The notes: generated by a model from the letters alone, not told the origin. A stretch of DNA of 64,000 nt from PNON01 sp963757065 (GCA_963757065.1 CAVWQC010000001.1:558001-622000), one strand, 5' to 3'; positions 54,260 to 63,491 are shown, counted from the stretch's first letter. A program made the numbers and translations.

Positions 54260-55456
54260 TTAAAATTCGTCCCATTGGCTCATCATGGGGTGCAGGTTGG
54301 GGAAAAGTATCCGTCCTAATTGGATGGCTAAACCGCTACATTCCATCTCTGCCTGCCGGATGATCTCATCCGGCTCATCCGAACCGATCAGGAAGCGGGC
54401 TATATCAGCTCCCCCGCTGAGTACATTCTCTGAGATTCCATCTACTGTTATTTCGACTCTTCCTCGGTCCATCTTGATCATGGCTTTCTGAAAGCCAGCA
54501 TCCATAAGCAGACTTCCCTGCCAATTTGCATATCGCGATTCTACCAGCCGCCTCTCTAATAGGGGGATAAGTTTGGTTAAGGTTCTTTGCAGGTTAATGA
54601 TGCGTACCCGCCAACCGGATATATCAAAATACCGGTCTTCGACGATCACTGCCCCTCTGCGTAGGTACTGCAGTATGGGGTGCAGGTTCGGCAGGGTGAA
54701 GCAAGTCAGTTTTTCATAATCCTTTCCCTGGAAGAGGTCAGCTAAAACCGCCAATCCCTGATGCGGATCTCCTACGGCTTCCACACATTGGAATTCTTTG
54801 GGATTATCTTCATCCGGCATCGCCCGGATATATCCCTCAAGACTTCCATGCCCATCGAACCAACCGTACATATGCAGGTCATCCGGGTGCTTTTTTAAGT
54901 ATGTTGGCCGTATAGCAGTACCGCTATAACCGGAGCATGCACGGTTATATAATCCTTCCACTTCACCTATCTGCTCCACAGTCAACCGCTGATAAGGTTT
55001 TTGTAGCTTATGTTTCGCAATTTCCTCTGGCTTTATGTTGTAGTGGATATAGTTCCACGCCCGGGCATAACCCATTTTTACATAGTGCCTGCCACGCAGT
55101 ATGCTTATGTCATATCCATCCTTCTCCATTGCAGCAAATGACTCTTGTGCTGCCAAATGCATCAGACCCTGCTTGCGGTAATCAGGATGAGTGGCAACCG
55201 CACCAATGCCGGCTACTTTGAGTTGTATCGATTCCAACCGCATCTGGTAACCCCACACCCCCCAGTGGTGGATCATCTTCTCGCCATCAAGTATTACCCG
55301 GGTTGTTTTCCAATCGTAGTTGCTGTTGCCGATATAGTTTTCACAGTATTGTTCCACATACTTACCTTCGGAAAATGTGTCTGCACAAAGCTGTCCGATT
55401 CGGAGTATGTGTGTATCCTGGTCGGGTTGAACGATGGAATAATTGGAAGTTTTCAT
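54260..55456 (-). CDS. Eis-like GNAT N-acetyltransferase
   Basis: 398 aa with the two-GNAT plus SCP2-like layout of Eis/YkkB-type enzymes. Acetyl-CoA loop in GIGAVATHPDYRKQGLMHLA near residue 88; ISILRGRHYVKMGYARAWNY; second half RYFDISGWRVRIINLQ; SCP-like C-terminus VEITVDGISENVLSGGADIA. Some homologues acetylate aminoglycosides or polyamines, but this cannot be assigned here. Intact. Confidence 0.88.
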   Translation of the reverse strand: MKTSNYSIVQPDQDTHILRIGQLCADTFSEGKYVEQYCENYIGNSNYDWKTTRVILDGEKMIHHWGVWGYQMRLESIQLKVAGIGAVATHPDYRKQGLMHLAAQESFAAMEKDGYDISILRGRHYVKMGYARAWNYIHYNIKPEEIAKHKLQKPYQRLTVEQIGEVEGLYNRACSGYSGTAIRPTYLKKHPDDLHMYGWFDGHGSLEGYIRAMPDEDNPKEFQCVEAVGDPHQGLAVLADLFQGKDYEKLTCFTLPNLHPILQYLRRGAVIVEDRYFDISGWRVRIINLQRTLTKLIPLLERRLVESRYANWQGSLLMDAGFQKAMIKMDRGRVEITVDGISENVLSGGADIARFLIGSDEPDEIIRQAEMECSGLAIQLGRILFPNLHPMMSQWDEF

Positions 55457-55487
55457 GAATTAATTATAAGATAGATCTATATGCCTT

Positions 55488-56210
55488 TCAGTATAATCCG
55501 GGGATCAACCGGTAGCGCACGCGCTGAGCATATTCCTTGTACCCCGGTAACTCCTCCTGCAGGGTGCGGTCTTCCAATACAGTCCTCACCACAGCGATGA
55601 CGAACGCGATCATCGCAGGAACGATCGTCCAAATTGAACTCAAAGCCAGGACAATACCTGCCAGTGCCACTATATTTCCGCCATAACCCGGATGCCTTAC
55701 GATCCTGTATGGTCCGCTGTCACAGACCACGTGCCCCCGGTCAGTTTGGATGCGCACTACCCCCGAAAAGAAACTGTTCTCAACCATAGCCCAGCATGCA
55801 AAGCTGTATCCAAGTGTAACAAGGGTGAAGCCAATAATAATAAGCCATAGCGGTAACTCAGCCGACCACCTGAAACGGTGATCCAATCCTGCCACGATCA
55901 CCAATGGGAAGCCGACGCTTATTGCCATTAATGGGGCAAGGACTTTGTCCCAGGGTTTAACCCCTTCAGCCACTTTAAAACTATTTACTCGTTCAACCAG
56001 CAATCCCGGGTGCTGCCGTTCTGCCAAAATTCGCCCGCCAAATCCGGCCGCAACGATCAGCAGCGAATAGACCCATGCCTGCCACCAGCTCAAATCCCCT
56101 GCGCATATGAACAGGCTGACCGGAATGAGGAGATATACAAAGAGTAATCTCATCCACTGGCGGAAGTTAAGTGTTTGAACCTGCTTTTTAACTCCTGTCT
56201 TCGCTTCCAT
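55488..56210 (-). CDS. ICMT/PEMT-family membrane methyltransferase, copy 1
   Basis: About 240 aa from the ATG at 56210 (GGGAGGAATGGT upstream). Six or so helices and the conserved C-terminal core GPYRIVRHPGYGGNIVALAG, then EDRTLQEELPGYKEYAQRVR, the isoprenylcysteine methyltransferase-like SAM site. Substrate unknown in bacteria. Divergent from a second, shorter family member. Confidence 0.88.
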   Translation of the reverse strand: MEAKTGVKKQVQTLNFRQWMRLLFVYLLIPVSLFICAGDLSWWQAWVYSLLIVAAGFGGRILAERQHPGLLVERVNSFKVAEGVKPWDKVLAPLMAISVGFPLVIVAGLDHRFRWSAELPLWLIIIGFTLVTLGYSFACWAMVENSFFSGVVRIQTDRGHVVCDSGPYRIVRHPGYGGNIVALAGIVLALSSIWTIVPAMIAFVIAVVRTVLEDRTLQEELPGYKEYAQRVRYRLIPGLY

Positions 56211-56421
56211 ACCATTCCTCCCGGTTTCACGAGTATGTGTCTGCAATTCCATCATACAGCTTTTTAATCCGTTGTGAACAGGTCATTTACAGATAGCGCT
56301 GATCTGTGATTTACACCAGCCACTAAAGCTGCCGGGTTATCCAGTTATATCAAAATTGGTGTAAATTTATGGGTAAATCGTGCAATAATGGTAATATCTT
56401 CGAATGCACGAGGTGGAATCG

Positions 56422-56954
56422 ATGAATATTTTCCTTCGGTGGTCAAAAAAGGAGCAACCCTTGTTAACAAGAGTGATCGCCATGATATTTGCTGGCATTC
56501 TCTTTATATTCCTGATCCCGTACGCCCTCATCATCGCAATCCCCAAACTGGATGCCCTGCTCCACTTGCCCTCCTTCTTCTTGGAATTGTCAATTTTCTA
56601 GTGGGGGGTATTATGCTTCTGACCGGCTTGTTCTTTGCCTGGTGGTCTATTGGCATGCAGCTCTTTAAAGCCAATGGCACACCGCTTCCAATAATACCCA
56701 CCCAAAAGCTGCTGATCAGCGGACCTTTCAGATATTGCCGTAACCCGATGACCTTCGGCACGATCTGTGCCTATGGAGGCGTCGCAGTGGCTGTCGGATC
56801 ATTGGTTTCCCTGTTCACAGTTGCACTCTGTGGGGGATTGTTAATTGTCTACCTCAAACGAATTGAGGAACACGAACTGGCCGCGCGTTTTGGTCAGGAT
56901 TATCTGGACTATAAGGCGAAAACCCCGTTTATGATCCCGAAGTGGACCAGGTGA
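56422..56954 (+). CDS. ICMT/PEMT-family membrane methyltransferase, copy 2, frameshifted as read
   Basis: The ATG at 56422 gives MNIFLRWSKKEQPLLTRVIA and two helices; the frame slips near 56570-56585 (repeated TTC) into LLGIVNFLVGGIMLLTGLFF and continues with the core SGPFRYCRNPMTFGTICAYG and EEHELAARFGQDYLDYKAKT. About 177 aa when joined. It lies head-to-head with copy 1 across 210 bases, suggesting shared control. Confidence 0.78.
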
Positions 56955-57143
56955 AATTGATCCCGATCAAACCCAATGCGAAATAATATTGCTAGTTAAG
57001 GCGGTCATAAAACCTCCAAACAGGATTCGAAAATCTCATTGTCCCTTCTAGGCCTATAAGGACGTTCCTGCTAATTTAGAATTACTGATCTTTTATCATT
57101 CCTTTCTCAATTCTCATTTTCCTTCTTTGCTATAATTGTTCAC

Positions 57144-57533
57144 ATGGAAGAAGAGCTCATCGAACTTTCCCGACAATTCATCGCACGGGTCCAGTTGGAT
57201 ATGGGGAAAGACCTGGATTATGGTGTGGAATCGCTGGAATGGGCGGATGCCTGGATCGAAGTCTATCGTACCCGCATTCCAATGGAGGAAATTGAGATTC
57301 TAGCTGCACAGATCGGAGCATACTTCGGGCAGTGTCTCATTAATGGCTATGGTGGAGAATGGCACATCGATAACGCCAGTGATCCTCACAATGCTTCCCT
57401 GTTAGTGCGCATCAATCCCAAAACCGGAGTTTATCCTTTTGCCAAAGCGCTAAAACACCTGCAGCTGGGGGAAATCAAGTCGATCTATAAATTTTATGAG
57501 GCCTTGCCCGCCATTATGGGGATGAAGAAATAA
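57144..57533 (+). CDS. conserved hypothetical protein
   Basis: 129 aa, acidic, soluble. IELSRQFIARVQLDMGKDLD, then EEIEILAAQIGAYFGQCLIN and a Gly/Trp segment GYGGEWHIDNASDP. This resembles small proteins of the DUF3806 kind, but I am not sure. Five bases before the DUF559 gene, so probably co-transcribed. Confidence 0.7.
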   Translation: MEEELIELSRQFIARVQLDMGKDLDYGVESLEWADAWIEVYRTRIPMEEIEILAAQIGAYFGQCLINGYGGEWHIDNASDPHNASLLVRINPKTGVYPFAKALKHLQLGEIKSIYKFYEALPAIMGMKK

Positions 57534-57538
57534 TCAAA

Positions 57539-57940
57539 GTGGAAAATAAAGAAAAACCTGACAGCTGGTATTCATCTCTTGATAATTGGAAAAAGCTTAA
57601 GCCATTTGCGCGTAAAATGCGGGATGAAATGACTTTTTCTGAGCGGGTATTATGGAAATACTTGCGAAACCGGCAAATATTGGGATATAAATTTCGTCGC
57701 CAACATGTGATAGGCAGTTATATTGTCGATTTTTACTGCCATGAATTGAAACTGGTTATTGAAGTGGATGGTTTATCTCATGAAGAACAAATCTTATATG
57801 ATCAGAAAAGGCAGGATTATCTTGTGATTTCTGGCTTTTCGGTATTAAGATTTAAGAATGAGGATGTAGTTCAGAATACTAGTGGTGTGATTGATGAATT
57901 GATTTTTCAAATTAACCAAATCCATCAAAACCCCACCTAA
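57539..57940 (+). CDS. DUF559 endonuclease-like protein
   Basis: 133 aa, GTG start. Vsr-like fold: RKMRDEMTFSERVLWKYLRN, GYKFRRQHVIGSYIVDFYCH, then LKLVIEVDGLSHEEQ with the acidic active-site pattern (D...E-V-D-G), and FSVLRFKNEDVVQN. DUF559 proteins are single-domain nuclease-like and common in mobile or repair contexts. Ends at a REP-like element. Confidence 0.88.
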   Translation: MENKEKPDSWYSSLDNWKKLKPFARKMRDEMTFSERVLWKYLRNRQILGYKFRRQHVIGSYIVDFYCHELKLVIEVDGLSHEEQILYDQKRQDYLVISGFSVLRFKNEDVVQNTSGVIDELIFQINQIHQNPT

Positions 57941-57999
57941 CCTCCCCGAAATCGGGGAGGATTTCTCTCCCCCGCAAGCGGGGGAGGTGGGAGGGGGTT
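57941..57999. repeat. REP-like tandem palindromes
   Basis: Two perfect GC-rich hairpins in a row, CCTCCCCGA/TCGGGGAGG (57941-57960) and CTCCCCCGC/GCGGGGGAG (57967-57986), followed by GGTGGGAGGGGG. Between convergent genes; could also end transcripts. Confidence 0.75.
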
Positions 58000-58078
58000 A
58001 CCTTGTGGGGTATCACATTTCGAGTTCTGAACATGTCTATAGAGTCTATGACTAGAAGCAGGTGTTTGTCACCTTTCC

Positions 58079-59260
58079 TTATGGGTATGATGTAGCAATT
58101 TGCTGCACTTGTGAACAATCCACATTGTTCTCAAATTCCACCCACTTACCAGTCACCCAACCCTGGTTGGTTGTCCCTTTATGTGTAACCTCAACAAACC
58201 ACCATTCATTCCCGGGTGAACCGTTATCACTTCCAAGGACCACAGCCACATCATTTTTATCAAGGTAGTCAACAACCTTTCCACTCGAATTGTCTGCCCT
58301 GTCTCTCATATTGACATACTCTGCAGTGTCCTTGATCTTAAGATAGCAAGTGCCGCTTGTTCTATCCGTCGACTTTGACGGTAATGGTGCTGACAATGCA
58401 GCCGGGTGCGGCAATAAATTCGGATAGTTAGTGGTAAGTTGTTTCACAGAAGTAACCAGTTTGGATATAGACCACACAACAAATGCACAACAACCAACCA
58501 TTGCAACGATCATTAGGACAGCGCCAGCAACGTTAAATATAGTTGATATGGCTTTGGTTTTTCGCCTGAAGATCTCACCGAGACCAAGGAACGCCGGGGC
58601 GAGAAAAATGAGACGCATAAAAAAGACTAGATATAAAAAGTAGTTGCCAGTCCTTAAAGCAGAGACGAACGTAAAAAAGCTGTCCACGCCAAAAACCAAG
58701 ATGAACAGTAACAAAGCCACGAATGATCTTCGTTGGGCGAAGAATCCTAATAGCAGGAATATCGCACCAAATATGATATTTGACCACCCAAATTTGAATG
58801 GGGCGAAAGCATCAATATCAATAAATATGGAAATGACACCGACGACCAGGTTAATGATCGCGACGATATACACCATATAAGCAGCATTATTGATAAACAT
58901 CGCATTGTCATAACTGGTGATGGTTTTATAAATCGGTTGCCCGTTTCGCGTGATTTGCAGACGGTGAGGTTGAAATGCAAACTTGGCGAGTTTGAAATTC
59001 AATATCGAACCATCAGAAATTGGCAGATCGTATCCAGATGATAATTCTTTTTGCGATAGTGTGGCTGCCAGGCCTCCATCGAACCAGATCTCAGTCTGTC
59101 TCCACTTGGCACTGGTAAAAATTTCAATTCTCTTTTCCCCACCAGCCTCAATAGTATAAGCCATATGAGGCTGCTTTCTAGTCCAGAATATAATGCTAAT
59201 AATAAGAATTACAGCTCCTACCCCAATAATGATCAAAGAATTTATGGCGACCGTGCTCAT
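58079..59260 (-). CDS. membrane protein with C-terminal SH3-like domain
   Basis: 393 aa. One N-terminal helix (about 5-25), a soluble beta domain to about 115 (EIFTSAKWRQTEIWFDGGLA), six further helices between about 125 and 275, then an extracytoplasmic bacterial SH3 domain near 310-385 (YVNMRDRADNSSGKVVDYLD, WWFVEVTHKGTTNQGWVTGK). Likely binds cell wall or a surface partner. No catalytic motif. Confidence 0.83.
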   Translation of the reverse strand: MSTVAINSLIIIGVGAVILIISIIFWTRKQPHMAYTIEAGGEKRIEIFTSAKWRQTEIWFDGGLAATLSQKELSSGYDLPISDGSILNFKLAKFAFQPHRLQITRNGQPIYKTITSYDNAMFINNAAYMVYIVAIINLVVGVISIFIDIDAFAPFKFGWSNIIFGAIFLLLGFFAQRRSFVALLLFILVFGVDSFFTFVSALRTGNYFLYLVFFMRLIFLAPAFLGLGEIFRRKTKAISTIFNVAGAVLMIVAMVGCCAFVVWSISKLVTSVKQLTTNYPNLLPHPAALSAPLPSKSTDRTSGTCYLKIKDTAEYVNMRDRADNSSGKVVDYLDKNDVAVVLGSDNGSPGNEWWFVEVTHKGTTNQGWVTGKWVEFENNVDCSQVQQIATSYP

Positions 59261-59648
59261 CTTTCCCTCTACTTACTCTTTGAATTGTGAATAAATGTGT
59301 TCCCTAAATAGTACTTTTATTTCTTCTCATTCAAACAAAAGTGAAGATATCCTCCATTATATACAAAAGTTTTTTAAAGCAATAATCACTCAAATACAAT
59401 TCAAGTCAGGTTTTTTCTGTCTTGATTCCATTAATAGTGTTTGACTAAGATCTCTTTTTTGGAATATTCTCCTAATTCTGCTAAACAATTAATATATAAA
59501 CAACGAAAAAACCCCAATTCCCATGAAAGTTCATATCAATTCTCCAGAATTAATAGCCAGGTTGAGTAGTTGAAAGAATAAATGGATTGCTATAATAATC
59601 ATTGGTTAACTAAATAATGCAATCCCGACAACAGATCAAGAAGGGAGA
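59261..59648 (+). other. gene-free stretch with promoter of the hemerythrin gene
   Basis: An extended -10 (TGCTATAAT, hexamer at 59591-59596) with TTGAAA 15 bases upstream probably drives the hemerythrin-like gene. Otherwise nothing recognisable. Confidence 0.5.
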
Positions 59649-59654
59649 ATGAGA

Positions 59655-60326
59655 ATGGATCAGATGAGCAGTATTCCTAATCTAGCAAAGGATGTTGAAC
59701 GAATTCATAAGGTGATCACCCGTGGTCTAACTGTTGGGGTCACCCGGGGTGTAGACTTCATCAGGGATGGCTTCCCAGACAATAAAATGCAACCAGGCTT
59801 CTCCCTTTACATTCAAGCGTTGACTTCTGTGGTCACAGCGCATCATCAGAGTGAAGATGAAGTCTCTTTTCCAGTATTTAAACACAAGTTGCCAGCCACA
59901 CCTTTTGACCGCTTATCCGCCGATCATGTCATGATTGAGACCAAAATAAATCAGATCAAAAGCACATTACCTGATTTGAACGGGACGAACCCTGTTGATG
60001 CTTTGGTGAAGGCAGTTGATGGACTGAAAAAAATTCTGACTGTATGGACACCCCATATTAACATCGAGGAATCATCATTTTCATCAGAAGCCATAGCCAG
60101 AGTGATGACCATAGAAGAACAAGGTCAACTATCTGGTGCGTTGGGAAAACACTCACAGGAGCATGTCGGGGCACCTTTCATCGCGATGCCTTTTGTATTG
60201 TTTAACCTTAATCCAGTAGACCGGGCTGAGATGTCTGCCTTGCTGCCAAAGGTGGTCATCGAGGAACTCATTCCCGGTGAGTGGAAAGAAAAGTGGGCAC
60301 CAATGAAACCTTTTCTTCTTGAATAA
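59655..60326 (+). CDS. hemerythrin-like protein
   Basis: About 223 aa from the ATG at 59655 (AAGGGAG upstream; an ATG at 59649 is too close). Helical bundle with the iron-ligand-like pattern IHKVITRGL, VTAHHQSEDEVSFPVF, RLSADHVMIETKI and WTPHINIEESSF, plus KHSQEHVGAP. Such proteins bind a di-iron centre for O2 or NO sensing or storage. Stand-alone gene. Confidence 0.83.
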   Translation: MDQMSSIPNLAKDVERIHKVITRGLTVGVTRGVDFIRDGFPDNKMQPGFSLYIQALTSVVTAHHQSEDEVSFPVFKHKLPATPFDRLSADHVMIETKINQIKSTLPDLNGTNPVDALVKAVDGLKKILTVWTPHINIEESSFSSEAIARVMTIEEQGQLSGALGKHSQEHVGAPFIAMPFVLFNLNPVDRAEMSALLPKVVIEELIPGEWKEKWAPMKPFLLE

Positions 60327-60480
60327 AAACACACCCGATGAGGGGGGCATCGGATGTGAGTTGCAGATAAGATTGCTCTTATCTACAACATTATTTTACA
60401 CTATCTGACGATAAAATCAAGGAAAATTGTCCGTATTTTTTCCATTTTCCAAATATTTACTATTAGTACTATCTTCAGGA

Positions 60481-60640
60481 TAAAAACCCTCTCCTATGGG
60501 AGGGGCAGGGTGGGGTTGAGCGGGTGACGGTGGTGTATGCATCAGAGTGGCACTCGGATGAATACCTCGATGGTGCCCGCAACAAAATAAAAACCCTCTC
60601 TTATGGGAGAGGGCAGGGTGAGGGCTGAGCGGGCGACGGG
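60481..60640 (+). repeat. imperfect direct repeat with partial tRNA-Gly duplicate
   Basis: AAAAACCCTCTCNTATGGGA followed by GRGGCAGGGTG and GAGCGGGYGACGG occurs at about 60480 and again at about 60590. The second copy runs into the tRNA-Gly 3' end; the first has the same 3'-end-like sequence and then diverges. Confidence 0.6.
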
Positions 60641-60699
60641 ACTCGGACCCGCAACAACTTGCTTGGAAGGCAAGGACTCTACCATTGAGTTACACCCGC
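60628..60699 (-). tRNA. tRNA-Gly (anticodon TCC)
   Basis: 72 bases on the minus strand. Acceptor GCGGGTG pairs with CGCCCGC, D-arm AACTCAATGGTAGAGT, anticodon loop CTTCCAA giving UCC, T-arm GCGGGTCCGAGTCCCGT. CCA not encoded. Confidence 0.95.
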
Positions 60700-60731
60700 G
60701 ATCAATCAATCGGAATTATAACCTTAAAACT

Positions 60732-61349
60732 TCAGGCACGACAAGGGTATTTATAATTTTGATGTGAAGGGGTTGATGTGGATGGTAAGTTGGAGGTTAT
60801 TGAATTCTTCCCCGTTCCTTCTTTATCCATTTCCATCAAAATGCTATATAAAAGTTCCAAAAGAACAGTTTTTACCGATTCTTTATCCATGGCTATACAA
60901 GACATCAACTTCACACCCGGGTCCAGTCGTAGAGCATGCCGAATATCATCAACTTCCCATGCATCCGGACGATCCTGTTTATTTGCCGCGACTATATAAG
61001 GTGTAGGAGCATATGCTCTGAATGTTTCCAGGATGCTGCGAGCTTCCCTGAAAGTCTCGGGTCGCGTGCTATCCACCATGACGATAAACCCGAGCATCCC
61101 TTCAGATAATATTTCCCACATGAAGTCAAACCGTTTTTGCCCCGGGGTACCAAAAAGGTAAAGGACAAGGTCCTCATCAATGGTGATCCTGCCAAAATCC
61201 ATTGCCACTGTGGTGGTCTCTTTGATCTGTTCGCTTTCCAGAGATACTTTCTTTTCGGTGGAGACAACTTCAATTTCGCTAACAGAACTTATCAGCTCTG
61301 TCTTGCCTGAATTGAAGGGACCGGTAACAACCATCTTAACGGTTTGCAT
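60732..61349 (-). CDS. MglA/Arf-like small GTPase
   Basis: 205 aa. P-loop GPFNSGKTE at residues 10-18, switch region TTTVAMDFGRI, switch II FGTPGQKRFDFMWE, and specificity loop VAANKQDRPDAW. This resembles the MglA-type or Chloroflexi/Actinobacteria 'GTP/ATP-binding protein' group that partners with Roadblock proteins. The tail of about 25 residues is disordered. Adjacent to a DUF4388 gene in the same orientation (23 bases apart). Confidence 0.9.
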   Translation of the reverse strand: MQTVKMVVTGPFNSGKTELISSVSEIEVVSTEKKVSLESEQIKETTTVAMDFGRITIDEDLVLYLFGTPGQKRFDFMWEILSEGMLGFIVMVDSTRPETFREARSILETFRAYAPTPYIVAANKQDRPDAWEVDDIRHALRLDPGVKLMSCIAMDKESVKTVLLELLYSILMEMDKEGTGKNSITSNLPSTSTPSHQNYKYPCRA

Positions 61350-61372
61350 AATGCATCGACCTCACACCGAAA

Positions 61373-62189
61373 TTAAAGTGACCTTATTCTATTAATCAAA
61401 CGATTCACAAGCGACCTCTGCTCTTCGCGATTTTGAGTTGGGAATACGCTTCGTCCTAATGAAGCCGTGGCACTCACAGGCCGAACGATCTCGATTAATC
61501 CTGCTTGTAGCAGACTGTAAACAACCCTTCTTATCTGCAGATCATCCATTTTGGTAGTTCTGGCGATCTGCTTGATCGAGTTCTTGGGATTGATAAACGA
61601 TACCACCCGCCACTCTTCCACGTTGAGGTTGATGTTGCGCAAATTTGCTCCCGGCCGGGCGGTGAACTTCAATGCCATATCCAGGCTGGGGATTTCCTCC
61701 TGGAGTAACACCATCTCCTTGAGTTGGCGTGATCCTTCTATGATAAGGTTCTCAAGATCCACCCGCACCATGATCTTGCCATCTGGCGGCATCATTCCCG
61801 CTTCGAAGTGAAAGTATCCTTCCACCCAGGTGAACACTCGCCTTACCAGGTCGAGGTAATATTGCTGCAGACTGGAGAGTATGACATCCTGACTAAAAAA
61901 TCCCGGCATTGATAAGCAGCAAACCAAGTTCTTTGTCTGTCATTTGTGCTGCACGGACTTTTAACGATGCTGATTGTTGGGATGTGATTTTTTTTGTCAG
62001 TAACAAAATCGCTGGCAGGTTGTTCTCTTCCTGACCGATCTGGGCATACGAAAGTTTGCCGTCTCGAAAAGTGATCTGTGCAACTTCCACAGGTCCTTCG
62101 ATCACCAGCATACCTGTTTTACAGGCCAGGTTGATCAGATTGAGTAATTGCGTAATCGAAAAATCACGCAAATTCCCCTGTAATGCCAT
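61373..62189 (-). CDS. DUF4388 protein, frameshifted as read
   Basis: MALQGNLRDFSITQLLNLIN starts the DUF4388 domain at 62189. The frame breaks in a T6 run at 61893-61900 between INAGI and FFSQDVILSSLQQYYLDLVR. The rest carries the second half of DUF4388 (EGYFHFEAGMMPPDGKIMVR) and a winged-helix-like C-terminus (EEWRVVSFINPKNSIKQIAR). About 271 aa when joined. DUF4388 genes commonly sit beside MglA-like GTPases, as here, and are thought to work in signalling. Confidence 0.88.
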
Positions 62190-62440
62190 TGAAAGCCCTC
62201 TTACGGCAATAAAATAACGTAAGTTTCTACGCCTGAATGTTTAAATTATATCTTGTAGAAATCGATGCGTCAAATTTTATTGGCGTTCACTTTTGTCCAT
62301 GTGTTGATTTTGGTCATTTGTGCCCCACTATTTTGGAGATTGCTACACAAACCCCTCTACAATGTTCTGATTAATTCTTATATTATTTTCACAAATAAGT
62401 GCTACAATAAATTTGTAATTTCCTCACCATCCCATCGACA

Positions 62441-62575
62441 AGGAGGTGATGCCCAAAATGAACGATAGTTTTAGTACCCAACCTAGCGCTGTGGCATCCC
62501 TCCTGATTGTCGAATGATCAGGTTGCCACAGCGCGGATAGAGCCGCCCCAACGGGAGCGGCTCTACTCTTTAATT
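62441..62575 (+). ncRNA. short SD-ORF-hairpin-terminator transcript
   Basis: A perfect AAGGAGGTG precedes an ATG at 62449 and a second at 62458. The ORF encodes only about 20 residues (MNDSFSTQPSAVASLLIVE from the second ATG, stop 62515-62517). The ORF overlaps a long hairpin with 11-base perfect stem GCGCTGTGGCA/TGCCACAGCGC and inner CCTGAT/ATCAGG (62486-62534), followed by an AGAGCCGC/GCGGCTCT terminator (62539-62564). TACAAT at 62403-62408 may be the -10. No plus-strand gene follows, so it is a small RNA or peptide gene, not an attenuator. Confidence 0.5.
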
Positions 62576-62576
62576 C

Positions 62577-63491
62577 TTATATGTTCTTTTTGGTCTCTTT
62601 AGGGGATATCAATAATTCTTTACGTAATTGAGAAAGTTGTTCAGAAACTAATCCCAGTGTGAAAAAGATGAGGGCGGTAACGATTGCCAGCATGGAGCCA
62701 ACGCTGACGCCTCTTCCGGAAATGATCAAGGGTATTCCCCAGCCAAAACCGATGAGAAAACAGATGATCGAGGCTGGTAAAAAGAAACGTAGTGGTGCCA
62801 GAAGCATGACCAGATTGATGATTTCAAGAACAGTCTCAAAGGCAGTGCGTGTATTGATTTTACTTTTGCCAGAGCGGCGCGGGTGAATTTCAATGGGTGT
62901 TTCTACGACTTTATGATGCTCATTCAGAAATATGAGGGTGATCACATCGCTGAATGCCATGGAATTGGGGCATAGGGGGATATATCGTTTTACTAATTCT
63001 GTCCTGTAGAGTTTGAAACCCGAATTGAGGTCTTTAAGTGGCATCGGCATCATCATTGCCGCAACCCGACGTATGATCCATTTTCCCAGCTCCCGGTACC
63101 AATGGTTTTGCTTTGATCCCACCCGGCTGCCAACGATCATGTCTGCATCTTTTTCCAACATAAGATCGAGAAGTTTTTCGATGTCACTCAATTGATGCTG
63201 TCCGTCAGCATCAATAGTAATTGCATAATCGGTATCAACCGCCATCAAACCAGTTTTCAGCGCTCCACCATATCCACGATTGATTTTATGGTGAATAACA
63301 GTTAATCTGGGTTGGCTATCAAATTTCTGCAATATTTCTTGTGTGTTGTCAGTGGACCCATCATTAACTATGATCAATTTCCAGTGATGGGCTTTGCAAA
63401 ACTCGAGAACATCAGGGAGATTGATCGATAACCCTTCGGCTTCGTTAAAGGCAGGTATTACTATTGTCAGAGAATTTGTTTTGATTTCCAT
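62577..63491 (-). CDS. GT2 family glycosyltransferase (DPM/GtrB-like)
   Basis: About 304 aa from the ATG at 63491 (63518 also open). GT2 fold: LTIVIPAFNEAEGLSINLPD, IVNDGSTDNTQEIL, GYGGALKTGLMAVDTDY, DADGQHQLSDI, with LNSGFKLYRTELVKRYIPL. Two C-terminal helices near 225-250 and 255-280 as in GtrB/polyprenyl-phosphate transferases. Overlaps the end of the upstream methyltransferase by 25 bases, so they form one operon, probably for glycan or glycolipid synthesis. Confidence 0.92.
   Translation of the reverse strand: MEIKTNSLTIVIPAFNEAEGLSINLPDVLEFCKAHHWKLIIVNDGSTDNTQEILQKFDSQPRLTVIHHKINRGYGGALKTGLMAVDTDYAITIDADGQHQLSDIEKLLDLMLEKDADMIVGSRVGSKQNHWYRELGKWIIRRVAAMMMPMPLKDLNSGFKLYRTELVKRYIPLCPNSMAFSDVITLIFLNEHHKVVETPIEIHPRRSGKSKINTRTAFETVLEIINLVMLLAPLRFFLPASIICFLIGFGWGIPLIISGRGVSVGSMLAIVTALIFFTLGLVSEQLSQLRKELLISPKETKKNI

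Noticed and set aside
62265..62468. 67-aa plus-strand ORF
   Set aside because: No RBS; its end overlaps the perfect SD and tiny ORF at 62441-62517, which explains the region better.
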